59,514 nucleotides of DNA from Lysobacterales bacterium (GTDB lineage Bacteria > Pseudomonadota > Gammaproteobacteria > Xanthomonadales > Xanthomonadaceae): positions 1 through 59,514 of the forward strand of contig JAFLDZ010000022.1 in NCBI GenBank assembly GCA_017302135.1, read 5' to 3'. A program made the translations under genes and the position numbers. The notes beneath the pieces are model-generated. The model was not told where the DNA came from, did not search any database, and saw only the letters and a list, made by a program, of their open reading frames with translations. Positions 51,188 through 59,514 of this stretch are shown in pieces (position 1 is the first letter of the stretch; each line of letters opens with the position of its first letter).

Positions 51188-52141
51188 TTAAACCCTCGCC
51201 TCCAGCGCGTCGAACAGCAGCCCGGCGATGTTCAGGCCGAACTGCTTGTCCAGTTCGCGGATGCAGGTCGGGCTGGTGACGTTGACCTCGGTCAGGTACT
51301 CGCCGATCACGTCCAGCCCCACGAAGCGCATGCCGCGGCGTTTCATCTCCGGGCCGACCTGGGCGGCGATCCAGCGGTCGCGCTCGGTCAGCGGACGGCC
51401 TTCGCCGCGCCCGCCAGCGGCGAGATTCCCCCTGAATTCATCGCCTTGCGGAATCCGGGCCAGGCAGTAGTCGACCGGCACGCCGTCGATCAGCAGGATG
51501 CGTTTGTCGCCCTGCACGATCTCCGGCAGGTAGCGTTGGACCATCACCAGATGCACGCCGCCGCCGGTCAGGGTTTCCAGAATCACGTTCAGATTGGGGT
51601 CGCCGGCGTGCGAGCGGAAGATCGAGCGCCCGCCCATGCCGTCGAGCGGCTTCAGCACCGCCTCGCCGTACTCGGCCACGAACGCCTTCAGGGCGGGCGA
51701 CTGCCGCGATACCAGCGTGGGCGGACAGCACTGCGGGAATTCCAGGGCCGCCAGTTTTTCGTTGTGGTCGCGCAGCCCCTGCGGGTCGTTGACGATCATC
51801 GCGCCTGCGCGCTGCGCGAAGCTGAGGATCTGGGTGTCGTGCAGGAAGGCGGCATCGACCGGCGGATCCTTGCGCATGAGAACCAGATCCGCGGGACCCA
51901 GCGCACGGTGTGACAAAGGTCCGGTTTCAAACCAGTCTGCGGGGTCGTCGCGTACGATCAGCGGCGACACCTCCGCGCTCGCCTCGCCGCCGCGCATCGT
52001 CAATGTGCCGGGTGTGACGTAAAACAGCCGATAGTGACGCTGCTGGGCTTCGAGCAACATCGCAAATGTGGAGTCTTTCGCAATTTTGATCGACTCGATC
52101 GGGTCCATGACCACAAGCACGTCGCGCGCGTGTTTCGACAT
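51188..52141 (-). CDS. gshB: Glutathione synthetase
   Basis: 317 residues from ATG 52141 (AGGTGG upstream); the family length is 316. A longer start 75 nt upstream adds an unrelated N-terminus. It is an ATP-grasp ligase joining gamma-glutamylcysteine and glycine. DVLVVMDPIESIKIAKDSTFAML, DLVLMRKDPPVD, VLKPLDGMGGRSIF and RILLIDGVPVDYCLARIP are family hallmarks. Its product supplies the glutathione used by the persulfide enzymes at 10.9-20.4 kb. It is divergent from pilG with tonB downstream in the same transcript. Confidence 0.96.
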   Translation of the reverse strand: MSKHARDVLVVMDPIESIKIAKDSTFAMLLEAQQRHYRLFYVTPGTLTMRGGEASAEVSPLIVRDDPADWFETGPLSHRALGPADLVLMRKDPPVDAAFLHDTQILSFAQRAGAMIVNDPQGLRDHNEKLAALEFPQCCPPTLVSRQSPALKAFVAEYGEAVLKPLDGMGGRSIFRSHAGDPNLNVILETLTGGGVHLVMVQRYLPEIVQGDKRILLIDGVPVDYCLARIPQGDEFRGNLAAGGRGEGRPLTERDRWIAAQVGPEMKRRGMRFVGLDVIGEYLTEVNVTSPTCIRELDKQFGLNIAGLLFDALEARV

Positions 52142-52240
52142 ACCGCTTCCACCTGCAACATTCGCCAGCTTGAATGGTAACAAGGCGACGTCATCGAAGC
52201 CCGGGTTGTCGTTCATGGCTGGGAAATTGCTAACGTAAAC

Positions 52241-52270
52241 TTGACAGTCCAGCGACAGACTGGGATATAG
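52241..52270 (+). promoter_or_regulatory. Predicted sigma-70 promoter of the pilG operon
   Basis: A perfect -35 TTGACA at 52241-52246 is followed by GATATA at 52264-52269 (17-bp spacing) or ATATAG one base later. It lies about 65 nt before the pilG start in the 193-bp divergent region with gshB. This region is noticeably more AT-rich than its surroundings. Confidence 0.65.
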
Positions 52271-52334
52271 GTGTCTGAAAATGATGACAAACCAGCAACA
52301 CGGTCATCGAACGCCGGAGGCATGGGGAGAGGTG

Positions 52335-52736
52335 ATGACGCAAGACGAGAATCCAGCCGGCGGCCTTCAGGGCTTGCGGGTGATGGTGATCGACGATTCA
52401 AAGACCATCCGGCGCACCGCCGAGACCCTGCTCAAGCGAGAAGGGGCCGAAGTGGTGACTGCGACCGATGGCTTCGAGGCTTTGGCCAAGATCGCGGATC
52501 AACATCCGCAGATCATTTTCGTCGACATCATGATGCCGCGCCTGGACGGCTACCAGACCTGTGCGTTGATCAAGAACAACCAGGTCTTCAAGCACACGCC
52601 GGTGATCATGCTGTCCTCCAAGGATGGCCTGTTCGACAAGGCGCGTGGCCGGATCGTGGGTTCGGAGCAGTACCTGACCAAACCCTTCACCCGCGAAGAG
52701 CTGATCGAAGCCATCCGCAAGCACGTCAACGCCTGA
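52335..52736 (+). CDS. pilG: Type IV pilus response regulator PilG
   Basis: 133 residues from ATG 52335 (GGGGAGAGG upstream); the frame has an earlier ATG at 52281 without a good site. It is a single REC domain: acidic pair Asp20-Asp21, phospho-acceptor Asp64 in FVDIMMPRLDGYQ, and Lys116 in YLTKPF. In Pseudomonas PilG promotes pilus extension downstream of the ChpA kinase. First gene of the pilGHIJ-chpA operon. Confidence 0.96.
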   Translation: MTQDENPAGGLQGLRVMVIDDSKTIRRTAETLLKREGAEVVTATDGFEALAKIADQHPQIIFVDIMMPRLDGYQTCALIKNNQVFKHTPVIMLSSKDGLFDKARGRIVGSEQYLTKPFTREELIEAIRKHVNA

Positions 52737-52755
52737 CCGGGGGGACAGGCAATCC

Positions 52756-53127
52756 ATGGCCCGCATTCTGCTGATCGAAGATTCGCCGACCGATACCGCG
52801 GTACTCACGCGCCTGCTGGAGCGCCATGGCCATCAGGTCATCGCGTCCACCAGCGCCGAGGATGGTATCGATGTCTGCAAACGCGAATTGCCGGATGTGG
52901 TGCTGATGAATGTGGTGCTGCCGGGCATGAACGGTTTCCAGGCCACCCGCGCGCTGTCGCGGGAACCTTCGACCAAGGCCATTCCGGTGTTGATCGTCAG
53001 CACCAAGGGCATGGATACCGACCGCGCCTGGGGGCTGCGACAGGGCGCCAAGGACTACATCGTCAAACCGCCGAGCGAAGATGCACTGATCGCCCGGATC
53101 GACCAACTGCTCGGGGATCGCGCATGA
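52756..53127 (+). CDS. pilH: Type IV pilus response regulator PilH with Asn at the phospho-acceptor site
   Basis: 123 residues, single REC domain: MARILLIEDSPTDTAVLTRL, GMNGFQATRAL and the Lys of KDYIVKPPSE are standard PilH. The expected phospho-acceptor Asp52 (in VLMDxVxPGMNG) is Asn here: codon AAT at 52909-52911 in LMNVVLPGMNG. One base change from GAT would restore Asp. The acidic pair Glu8-Asp9 and the Lys are intact, so the fold is kept but phosphorylation should be lost. It starts 19 nt after pilG and overlaps pilI by 4 nt. Confidence 0.95.
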   Translation: MARILLIEDSPTDTAVLTRLLERHGHQVIASTSAEDGIDVCKRELPDVVLMNVVLPGMNGFQATRALSREPSTKAIPVLIVSTKGMDTDRAWGLRQGAKDYIVKPPSEDALIARIDQLLGDRA

Positions 53128-53720
53128 ACGCAGACGACATGAGCATCGATGCCGGCGCAGAAGAGGCCGCCCGGATCGATGCCGCTTTCATCGATGCGTT
53201 CGAGACCCTCGCCGAATACGAACGGCGCAGCCTCGCCCACGTCGCCGGCTTGCCGGAGCAGTTGCAGGCCGCCGGCCTGTGGCGCGGCATCGGTTTCCGC
53301 ATCGGCCAGCGCAAGCTGGTGTCCAACTACGAAGCGGTGGCGGAAATCCTGACCGTGCCGCAGATCACTCCGGTGCCCGGCGCACACAGCTGGATGCTCG
53401 GTGTCGCCAACGTGCGCAGCAACCTGTTGCCGGTGGTGGATCTCAAACAGTTCCTCGAAGGCGCCCGTTCGGTCCTGCACGAGGGGCACCAGAAAGTGAT
53501 GGTGCTGCGTCAGCCCGGTGGCGACGTGGCGGTGACCATCGACGAACTCTACGGCCAGCGCTCGTTCATGGACGAGCAGCAGGTCGAACCCGAAGGCCTG
53601 GCCGACGGGCGTTACGCCGGTTTCATCGATCGCGCATACCGGATTGCGGACGACGTCTGGGGCGTTTTCAGCCTGGATCGTCTCGTGCGCACGCCTGAAT
53701 TCAGACACGCCGCCGTCTGA
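53124..53720 (+). CDS. pilI: CheW-like adaptor PilI
   Basis: 198 residues. It couples the PilJ receptor to the ChpA kinase. The CheW fold is clear: RKLVSNYEAVAEILTVP, PVPGAHSWMLGVANVRSNLLPVVDLKQFL, then VTIDELYGQRSF. The ATG at 53124 overlaps the pilH stop (ATGA). It is longer than E. coli CheW because of an N-terminal helical extension (about 50 residues), as in other PilI proteins. Confidence 0.95.
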   Translation: MNADDMSIDAGAEEAARIDAAFIDAFETLAEYERRSLAHVAGLPEQLQAAGLWRGIGFRIGQRKLVSNYEAVAEILTVPQITPVPGAHSWMLGVANVRSNLLPVVDLKQFLEGARSVLHEGHQKVMVLRQPGGDVAVTIDELYGQRSFMDEQQVEPEGLADGRYAGFIDRAYRIADDVWGVFSLDRLVRTPEFRHAAV

Positions 53721-53768
53721 CGGCACACTCTTTCACCAGCAACCGTTCAAACGAGATAGAGGCGAGAC

Positions 53769-55790
53769 ATGAGCACTGTGATGGATAGCGTCGTTGGCAA
53801 AGGCCGCAGTCAGAGCACGACCCTGTGGCTGTGGGTCATGGCGATATCGCTCGTCCTCTTCGCGGCCAACACGGGCTATGCCCTGTGGAAGACCGCACGC
53901 TTCGGCGGCGCCAATACCTCCGCGTCGAATCTGCAGGTGAATTCGCAGAAGCTGGCCAACCTCGGTCGCGAGGCGATCAACGGCGACGCGGCGGCGTTCA
54001 AAGCCTTCGCCGTCACCAAGGAACAGATCGTCGCCGACGTGAAAGTCCTCAACGACCGCTTCGGCAACGCGCCCGATGTGTCCGGTCCGATCAGCACCGT
54101 CACCTCGACGTGGACGCCGATGGGCAAGAACGCCGATCAGGTGATCGCGTCCGAGGCCGCGGTGCTCGCGCTGTCCAACAACGCCAAGCGCTTCACCGAC
54201 CGCGTACCGCAGCTTCAGGCGCAGCTCGACGAAGTCGTGCGTGCGATGTCCGCCAGCGGCGCGCCGTCCTCGCAGATCTATATCGCGCTGCGTCAGGTGG
54301 TGCTGGCCGCATCGATGGCCCGACGCGTCGCCGAAATCCGCGCAGGCGGTCCTGGCGCCGCGCTTGCCGGCGATGCGCTCAACCGCGATGCCGGCGTGTT
54401 CGCGCAGGTGTTGAACGGCCTGCGCAACGGCGATCAGGCGATGAACGTGCAGAAACTCAGCAATGCCGCAGCCTTGGGCGCACTCAACCAGGCCAATGGC
54501 CAATGGGTCGAGATGAAGAAGGATCTCGACGCGATCCTGGCTTCGTCGCAGAGCCTGTTCCGCGCCCAGTCGGCCGCCACCGAGTTGACAGCCGGCGCCG
54601 ATCGTCTGCTCGGCGACAGCGAAAACCTGTTCCGCGCATTCACCGCGTTCGGCTCGCTGCGCGACACCAGCATCCTGGGCAACATCTGGGTCAGCATCAT
54701 TTCCGGCCTGGCCGCACTGGGCTCGATCATCTTCCTGTCGCTCGGTCTGAGCCGCGCGCAGAAGAACCGGTTCGAGAGTTCGATGGAACTCAACAACCGC
54801 AACCAGGAGGCGATCATGCGCCTGCTGGACGAAATGGGTTCGCTCGCGGAAGGCGATCTCACCGTCAAGGCGACCGTGACCGAGGACATGACCGGCGCGA
54901 TCGCGGACTCGATCAACTTCGCGGTCGAACAGCTCCGCAGCCTGGTGCAGACCATCAACGACACCTCGGTGCAGGTGGCCTCCAGCGCCCAGGAAACCCA
55001 GGCGACCGCGATGCATCTTGCCGAAGCCGCCGAGCATCAGGCGCAGCAGATCAATACCGCGACCAGCCGCATCAACGAAATCGCGACCTCGATCGGCCAG
55101 GTATCGCGCAACTCCGCCGAATCCGCCGACGTGGCGCAGCGCTCGGTGGAACTGTCCACCAAGGGCGCCGGCGTGGTGCGTCAGACGATCGTCGGCATGG
55201 ACTCGATCCGTGGCCAGATCCAGGAAACCTCGAAACGAATCAAGCGTCTGGGCGAAAGCTCGCAGGAAATCGGCTCGATCGTCGAACTCATCAACGACAT
55301 TTCGGAACAGACCAACATCCTCGCGCTGAACGCCGCCATCCAGGCCGCATCGGCCGGTGAGGCGGGTCGCGGGTTCGCGGTGGTGGCCGACGAAGTGCAG
55401 CGACTCGCGGAACGCACCTCCAACGCGACCAAGCGAATCGAGGCACTGGTGCAGACCATTCAGTCCGATACCAACGAAGCGGTGAGTTCGATGGAGCAGA
55501 CGACCTCCGAAGTGGTCGCCGGCGCAAGGCTGGCCGAGGACGCAGGTACGGCGCTTGGCGAAATCGAAACGGTGTCGAACACGCTCGCGAGTCTGATTCA
55601 GGGCATCTCCACTGCAGCGCAGCAGCAGTCCGCTGCGGCGACGGATATCACCCAGACGATGACCACGATTCAGTCGATCACCGCGCAGACTTCGGAGGGC
55701 GCGAACCAGACCGCCGAGTCGATCGGAAATCTCGCGCAGCTGGCGGCCGATCTGCGCCGTTCGGTCGCCGACTTCAAGCTCCCGGCCTGA
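53769..55790 (+). CDS. pilJ: Methyl-accepting chemotaxis-type receptor PilJ
   Basis: 673 residues; GAGATAGAGGCGAG precedes the ATG. Two membrane helices (about residues 18-40 and 298-322, IWVSIISGLAALGSIIFL) flank a periplasmic helical domain. A HAMP segment and a long coiled-coil follow, with the signalling tip SEQTNILALNAAIQAASAGE and the conserved AGRGFAVVADEVQRLAERT. It senses pilus tension or pilin in Pseudomonas and feeds ChpA. Confidence 0.96.
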   Translation: MSTVMDSVVGKGRSQSTTLWLWVMAISLVLFAANTGYALWKTARFGGANTSASNLQVNSQKLANLGREAINGDAAAFKAFAVTKEQIVADVKVLNDRFGNAPDVSGPISTVTSTWTPMGKNADQVIASEAAVLALSNNAKRFTDRVPQLQAQLDEVVRAMSASGAPSSQIYIALRQVVLAASMARRVAEIRAGGPGAALAGDALNRDAGVFAQVLNGLRNGDQAMNVQKLSNAAALGALNQANGQWVEMKKDLDAILASSQSLFRAQSAATELTAGADRLLGDSENLFRAFTAFGSLRDTSILGNIWVSIISGLAALGSIIFLSLGLSRAQKNRFESSMELNNRNQEAIMRLLDEMGSLAEGDLTVKATVTEDMTGAIADSINFAVEQLRSLVQTINDTSVQVASSAQETQATAMHLAEAAEHQAQQINTATSRINEIATSIGQVSRNSAESADVAQRSVELSTKGAGVVRQTIVGMDSIRGQIQETSKRIKRLGESSQEIGSIVELINDISEQTNILALNAAIQAASAGEAGRGFAVVADEVQRLAERTSNATKRIEALVQTIQSDTNEAVSSMEQTTSEVVAGARLAEDAGTALGEIETVSNTLASLIQGISTAAQQQSAAATDITQTMTTIQSITAQTSEGANQTAESIGNLAQLAADLRRSVADFKLPA

Positions 55791-55879
55791 TCCGACGAAT
55801 CGCTGCGGAGCACTAGCGAGATGATCCGAATGTTTTCCGATCTTGAAACCGGACGCGCAGGCGCCGGTGGGGGCGCACG

Positions 55880-58800
55880 ATGACGGCCCTCCACGAGGCG
55901 ATCGAATACAGCGCGCTGGGCTGGGTCAAACCCGAGCTCGACGAGACCCTGCGTCTGGTCCGCGTCGAGGTCGAAGGCTTCGCCGACGATCCGTCCGACA
56001 CCAGCCGGATGCGGGTCTGCACCGAATTGCTGCATCAGGTGCAGGGCACCCTGCGCATGGTGGAGCTCTATGCGCCGGCGATGGTCGCCGAGGAAATGGA
56101 GCGGCTGTCGGTCGCGCTGCAGAACGGCGAGGACATCGCCGGTCACAGTCTCGATCGCGACGTCGCCTGTTCCGCGCTGATGCGCGGCGTGGTGTTGCTG
56201 CCCGATTACCTCGAACGTCTGCAGAGCGGCCACAAGGAAATTTCGATCGTCCTGCTGCCGATGCTCAACGAACTGCGCGCTGCTCGCGGCGAAGCCGGTC
56301 TGAGCGAAAGCGTGCTGTTCGTGCCCGATCTCGACCGTGCGTTGCCGGCGTCGCTGCCGCGCATCGCCGCACAGTCGGCCACGGCCCGCGCCAACGAAGT
56401 CGCACCCTATCTCGCGCGTCTGCGCGATGCGCTGCGTGCGTGGCCAGAACAGGGCGCGCCGGGCGACACCGACGGCCTGCATTTCGCCGCCGAAGCCCTG
56501 CTCGCCCGCGCCGCCGACGAATCCCAGCGGCGCATGCTGTGGGTGGCCTCGATGGTCGCAGGCGCGCTGCGCGACGGGGCGATGACCTCCAGCGCCGGGC
56601 TGCGCCAGGCGTTCGCCAGCGTCGATCGCGAAACCCGCGGCCTGTTCAACCAGGGTGGATTCGATGCGCCGCGCCCCGAGGCCGCGCTCGAACCGACCCG
56701 CCAGTTGCTGTATCACGTCGCGCACAGCGAATCGGTGCATCCGGCGCTGATGACCCTGCGCGAAGTCTTCGACCTCGACGCGCTGCGCCCGACCGAATCC
56801 GAACTCGACCACGCTCGCGGCAGCGTCGCCGGCCGCAATCGTTCGCTGCTCGACACGGTCGCTGCGGCGGTCAAGGAGGATCTGCTGCGCGTGAAGGATG
56901 CGCTCGATCTGTATCTGCGCACCAGCCAGAACGATCCGGCCGTACTCCAGCCGCAGGCGGAAGCCCTGCAGCGCGTGTCCGACACCCTCGGCATGCTCGG
57001 CCTCGGCCTCGCGCGCACGCTCGTGCAGCAACAGCGCGATGCGATGCAGGAGATCGTCGACGGCAAGCGCAAGGCCGACGAAACCGCTCTGCTCGATATC
57101 GCCGGCGCGCTGCTGTATGTCGACGCTTCGCTCGACGATCAGGTCACGCGTCTGGCCAGCGGCGACGGCGCCGATACCGAGGAAGACCTCGCCGGTGCCG
57201 AAGCCCGCAAAGTGCTCGACGTGCTCGTGCGCGAAGCCATCACCAACTTCGCGTCCGCGCGTCAGGCGTTCGATGCGTTCGTTGAAACCAGTTGGAGCCA
57301 CGCCGAACTGGCCCCGGTACCGAAGCTCCTGCGCGACGTTTCCGGCGCGCTGAACATCCTCGAATTGCCGCAGCCGGCGCAGTATCTCGACGGCGTGCGG
57401 ATGTATACCGAAGTCGAACTGCTCGAGCGTCACCGCATTCCCAACGGTCGCCAGCTCGACACCTTCGCGGATGCGCTCGCCAGCCTCGAGTATTACCTCG
57501 AAGCGCTGCGCGACCGTCGCGCCACGCGCGACGATATTCTCGATATCACCCGCAACAGCCTGGAAACGCTGGGTTACTGGCCGCTGCCGGCCGAGCGTGC
57601 TGCGGCGCCTGCGGTCGCTGTGCCCGACTTCGCATCGCCAGCTGTCGAAGCCGCGCCTGAAGTCGCGGTCGCCATGCCGGAGCCGGTCGAGTTGTCCGTC
57701 GCCGAGCCGATGCTCGCCGAGCCGGTGAGTATTGCGCCGCCCGCAGAAGAACGGGTTGAAGCACCGCTTGTTCAAGAGCAGCCTGCTCAGGAACTGCCCG
57801 TTCAAGAGCCGCCCGCTCAAGAGCCGCCCGCTCAAGAGCCGCCCGCTCAAGAGCCGCCCGCTCAAGAGCCGCCCGCTCAAGAGCCGCCTGTTCAAGAGCC
57901 GCCTGTCGAAGAGCCTGCGGTTGAAGAGCCTGCGGTCGTTGCAGCAGAACCGCCGGCCGCTCCCTTCATTCCCGTATTCCTGCCGCCGGGCCAAACCGCC
58001 CTCGCATCGCTTGTTGACCAGACGCCGCCTGCGCCGACGCCCGAGGCGGTATCGGTATCGACCGGTTTCGACACCACCAGCGACGATATCGACGACGAAA
58101 TCCGCGAAATCTTCCTCGAAGAATTCGAAGAGGAAATCGCCAATCTCGGACAGCTGTTGCCGGCCTGGAAAGCCGATCCCAGCAATATCGAGCGGCTGCA
58201 GCCGGTACGTCGGGTCTTCCACACGCTCAAAGGCAGTGGCCGTCTGGTCGGTGCCAAGACGCTCGGCGAGTTCAGCTGGAAGATCGAGAACATGCTGAAC
58301 AAGGTGCGCGACGGACATCGTCCGGCGACGTCGCCGGTGATCGCGATCGTCGAACAGGCCTCCGCAGCCTTGCCGCAGTTGCATGCTGCACTGCGTAGCG
58401 GCGCTGTCATCACCACCGATCTGCACGCGATCGAAGCCTTCGCCGACCGCATCGCCGGCGGCGAGGAAGTCATGCCGATGGCAGCCGCCGCAAAAGTCAT
58501 CGAGACTGCGCCGGTCGTCGCCTTCGAGGCGGTGACTGCTGATTTCACGGCCGGTGCGCTCATCGAAGCCGAAGACGAGGGCATTCCGGTCAGCGTCGAC
58601 GCGGTCCTGTTCGAAATCCTGCAAGCGGAAGTCGGCGGCCATCTCAAGACGATCGACGGTTGGGTGGCGCGCGCGAGCAGTACGCAAGCTGCAGCCGATG
58701 AACCTCTGGTGCGTGCGATCCACACCATGAACGGCGCGTTCGCGATGACCGAAGTGCCGTCGATCACCGACGCGCTGACGCCGGCGGAAGGTTACGTGCG

Positions 58801-59514
58801 TCGTCTGCTCGCGTCCGCAGGTGCGGCCGACGCAGAGGGCGTGGCCGCGATCGCCGAATTGACCCAACGCGTCCGCGACACCATCGCTGCGTTGTCGATC
58901 GCAGGCGGCCGTGTGCCGCATTGCGACGCGCTCGCTGCGCGTTTTGTCGCCCTTCGCGATCGCCTGCCTGAATCCAGGCCGATCAGCGTGGTCGATGAGC
59001 CGATCGAATACACGCACGACGAGACTCACGCGTCCCGCGACATCGAACTCACCGATCTTGATCTGAGCGCTTACGGCAATTTCGATGCCGCGCCGCCAGC
59101 GCCGCCAGCGCCGCCTGTCGTCGAGACGCTGGAAGCCGAGGCGCAGCTCGAAGTCATGCCGCTGGACAGCGACATCGAAGATGAATTGGCTCGCCTGCTC
59201 GGCCAATCGGCCGAGGTGCCGCCCGCGACCCTGACGCCGACCGAAGCCGATGCGCGCGATCCGGAAGACGCCAAGCGCCTGCTGGCGCTGATGGAGTCTT
59301 ACGAAACCGAACGCGTCGAAGCCGAACGCCTCGAAGCCGAACGCCTCGAAGCCGAACGTCTCGAAGCCGAACGTCTCGAAGCCGAACGTCTCGAAGCCGA
59401 ACGCCTCGAAGCCGAACGCCTCGAAGCCGAACGCCTCGAAGCCGAACGCCTCGAAGCCGAACGCCTCGAAGCCGAACGCCTCGAAGCCGAACGCCTCGAA
59501 GCCGAACGCCTCGA
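55880..59514 (+). CDS. chpA: Type IV pilus hybrid histidine kinase ChpA (PilL), 3'-truncated by the window
   Basis: At least 1211 codons, open to the edge. The N-terminal part (MTALHEAIEYSALGWVKPEL onward, to about residue 570) is the FimL/ChpA-type domain. A Pro/Glu/Gln linker at 631-685 is made of pentapeptide repeats. The first Hpt domain carries His781 (VFHTLKGSGRLVG), and a second Hpt-like domain has His948 (AIHTMNGAF). After residue 1142 the chain is a run of EAERL pentapeptides that continues past the window. Further Hpt, kinase, CheW and REC domains should follow outside. pilK, present between pilJ and chpA in Pseudomonas, is absent: only 89 bp separate them. Confidence 0.93.
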   Translation, partial: MTALHEAIEYSALGWVKPELDETLRLVRVEVEGFADDPSDTSRMRVCTELLHQVQGTLRMVELYAPAMVAEEMERLSVALQNGEDIAGHSLDRDVACSALMRGVVLLPDYLERLQSGHKEISIVLLPMLNELRAARGEAGLSESVLFVPDLDRALPASLPRIAAQSATARANEVAPYLARLRDALRAWPEQGAPGDTDGLHFAAEALLARAADESQRRMLWVASMVAGALRDGAMTSSAGLRQAFASVDRETRGLFNQGGFDAPRPEAALEPTRQLLYHVAHSESVHPALMTLREVFDLDALRPTESELDHARGSVAGRNRSLLDTVAAAVKEDLLRVKDALDLYLRTSQNDPAVLQPQAEALQRVSDTLGMLGLGLARTLVQQQRDAMQEIVDGKRKADETALLDIAGALLYVDASLDDQVTRLASGDGADTEEDLAGAEARKVLDVLVREAITNFASARQAFDAFVETSWSHAELAPVPKLLRDVSGALNILELPQPAQYLDGVRMYTEVELLERHRIPNGRQLDTFADALASLEYYLEALRDRRATRDDILDITRNSLETLGYWPLPAERAAAPAVAVPDFASPAVEAAPEVAVAMPEPVELSVAEPMLAEPVSIAPPAEERVEAPLVQEQPAQELPVQEPPAQEPPAQEPPAQEPPAQEPPAQEPPVQEPPVEEPAVEEPAVVAAEPPAAPFIPVFLPPGQTALASLVDQTPPAPTPEAVSVSTGFDTTSDDIDDEIREIFLEEFEEEIANLGQLLPAWKADPSNIERLQPVRRVFHTLKGSGRLVGAKTLGEFSWKIENMLNKVRDGHRPATSPVIAIVEQASAALPQLHAALRSGAVITTDLHAIEAFADRIAGGEEVMPMAAAAKVIETAPVVAFEAVTADFTAGALIEAEDEGIPVSVDAVLFEILQAEVGGHLKTIDGWVARASSTQAAADEPLVRAIHTMNGAFAMTEVPSITDALTPAEGYVRRLLASAGAADAEGVAAIAELTQRVRDTIAALSIAGGRVPHCDALAARFVALRDRLPESRPISVVDEPIEYTHDETHASRDIELTDLDLSAYGNFDAAPPAPPAPPVVETLEAEAQLEVMPLDSDIEDELARLLGQSAEVPPATLTPTEADARDPEDAKRLLALMESYETERVEAERLEAERLEAERLEAERLEAERLEAERLEAERLEAERLEAERLEAERLEAERLEAERLEAERL
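57770..57934 (+). repeat. Eleven 15-bp repeats (pentapeptide xQEPP/xEEPA) in chpA
   Basis: Units start every 15 bp from 57770: VQEQP, AQELP, VQEPP, five AQEPP, VQEPP and two VEEPA. The central units are almost identical in DNA (GCTCAAGAGCCGCCC). This encodes an extended, flexible acidic-proline linker between the N-terminal domain and the first Hpt domain. Confidence 0.95.
59303..59514 (+). repeat. Run of 15-bp repeats (EAERL) in chpA, continuing past the window
   Basis: One ETERV unit at 59303 is followed by thirteen complete EAERL units to 59512, and the run is still going at the window edge. The units differ only by CGC/CGT choice at the arginine-leucine boundary (CGCCTC or CGTCTC). The charged i, i+4 pattern predicts a rigid single alpha helix. 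Confidence 0.95.

Noticed and set aside
55670..59206. 1178-residue open frame on the minus strand with repeated RLLSGRLLSG-type runs
   Set aside because: It is the antisense shadow of chpA. GC-rich codon bias keeps the opposite strand open, and its repeats are the complement of the chpA linker repeats. No ribosome binding site or family match.

Overview
The window comes from a GC-rich chromosome of a gammaproteobacterium, most likely order Xanthomonadales (Lysobacteraceae or Rhodanobacteraceae). The evidence is a protein with a Xanthomonadales-type XVIPCD type IV secretion signal, GTAG-headed palindromic repeats of the kind described in Stenotrophomonas, the rpoZ-spoT-ridA-recG order, rpmE2 next to gltA, and the tonB-gshB-pilGHIJ-chpA block. 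Genus and species cannot be fixed from the sequence alone.

Layout. 1-632: 3' end of a ribosomal operon (23S tail, 5S, terminator). 750-2729: candidate type IV secretion effector built on 54-residue repeats. 2793-10526: housekeeping genes, namely ETF-ubiquinone oxidoreductase, AlkB, omega subunit, SpoT, RidA and RecG. 10533-20424: a reactive-sulfur cluster. A BigR-type repressor and a rhodanese diverge from a nine-gene run (sulfide:quinone oxidoreductase, small membrane proteins, RND pump, OsmC, PsiE, thioredoxin 2, DUF442 phosphatase), which converges on an ETHE1/Blh-like persulfide dioxygenase. The divergent promoters overlap one inverted repeat that looks like the repressor's operator.

20508-29378: nucleoside hydrolase, ribosomal protein L31 type B, citrate synthase, a secreted hydrolase, Dps and HrpA. 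29514-35863: an ECF sigma factor translationally coupled to a transmembrane Ser/Thr kinase, then three exported proteins of unknown function. 35951-41927: RelA, a membrane-anchored repeat protein and a two-domain glycosyltransferase. 42056-52141: PBP1b with a putative TPR lipoprotein activator, a DinG/YoaA helicase, TsaB, a DUF3298-like secreted protein, a short signal peptidase, TonB and glutathione synthetase. 52335-59514: the type IV pilus chemosensory operon pilG-pilH-pilI-pilJ-chpA, with chpA cut off by the window edge inside a 15-bp repeat.

How the parts connect. Both long (p)ppGpp enzymes are present, with SpoT keeping the hydrolase residues and RelA having lost them. The sulfur cluster should oxidise sulfide to persulfide, transfer or oxidise the product and repair thiols; the role of its RND pump is not known. 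The most unusual single points are the XVIPCD repeat protein, the RND pump inside a BigR-type operon, an Asn in place of the phospho-acceptor Asp in PilH, and GTAG palindromes whose TAG serves as the stop codon of three genes.
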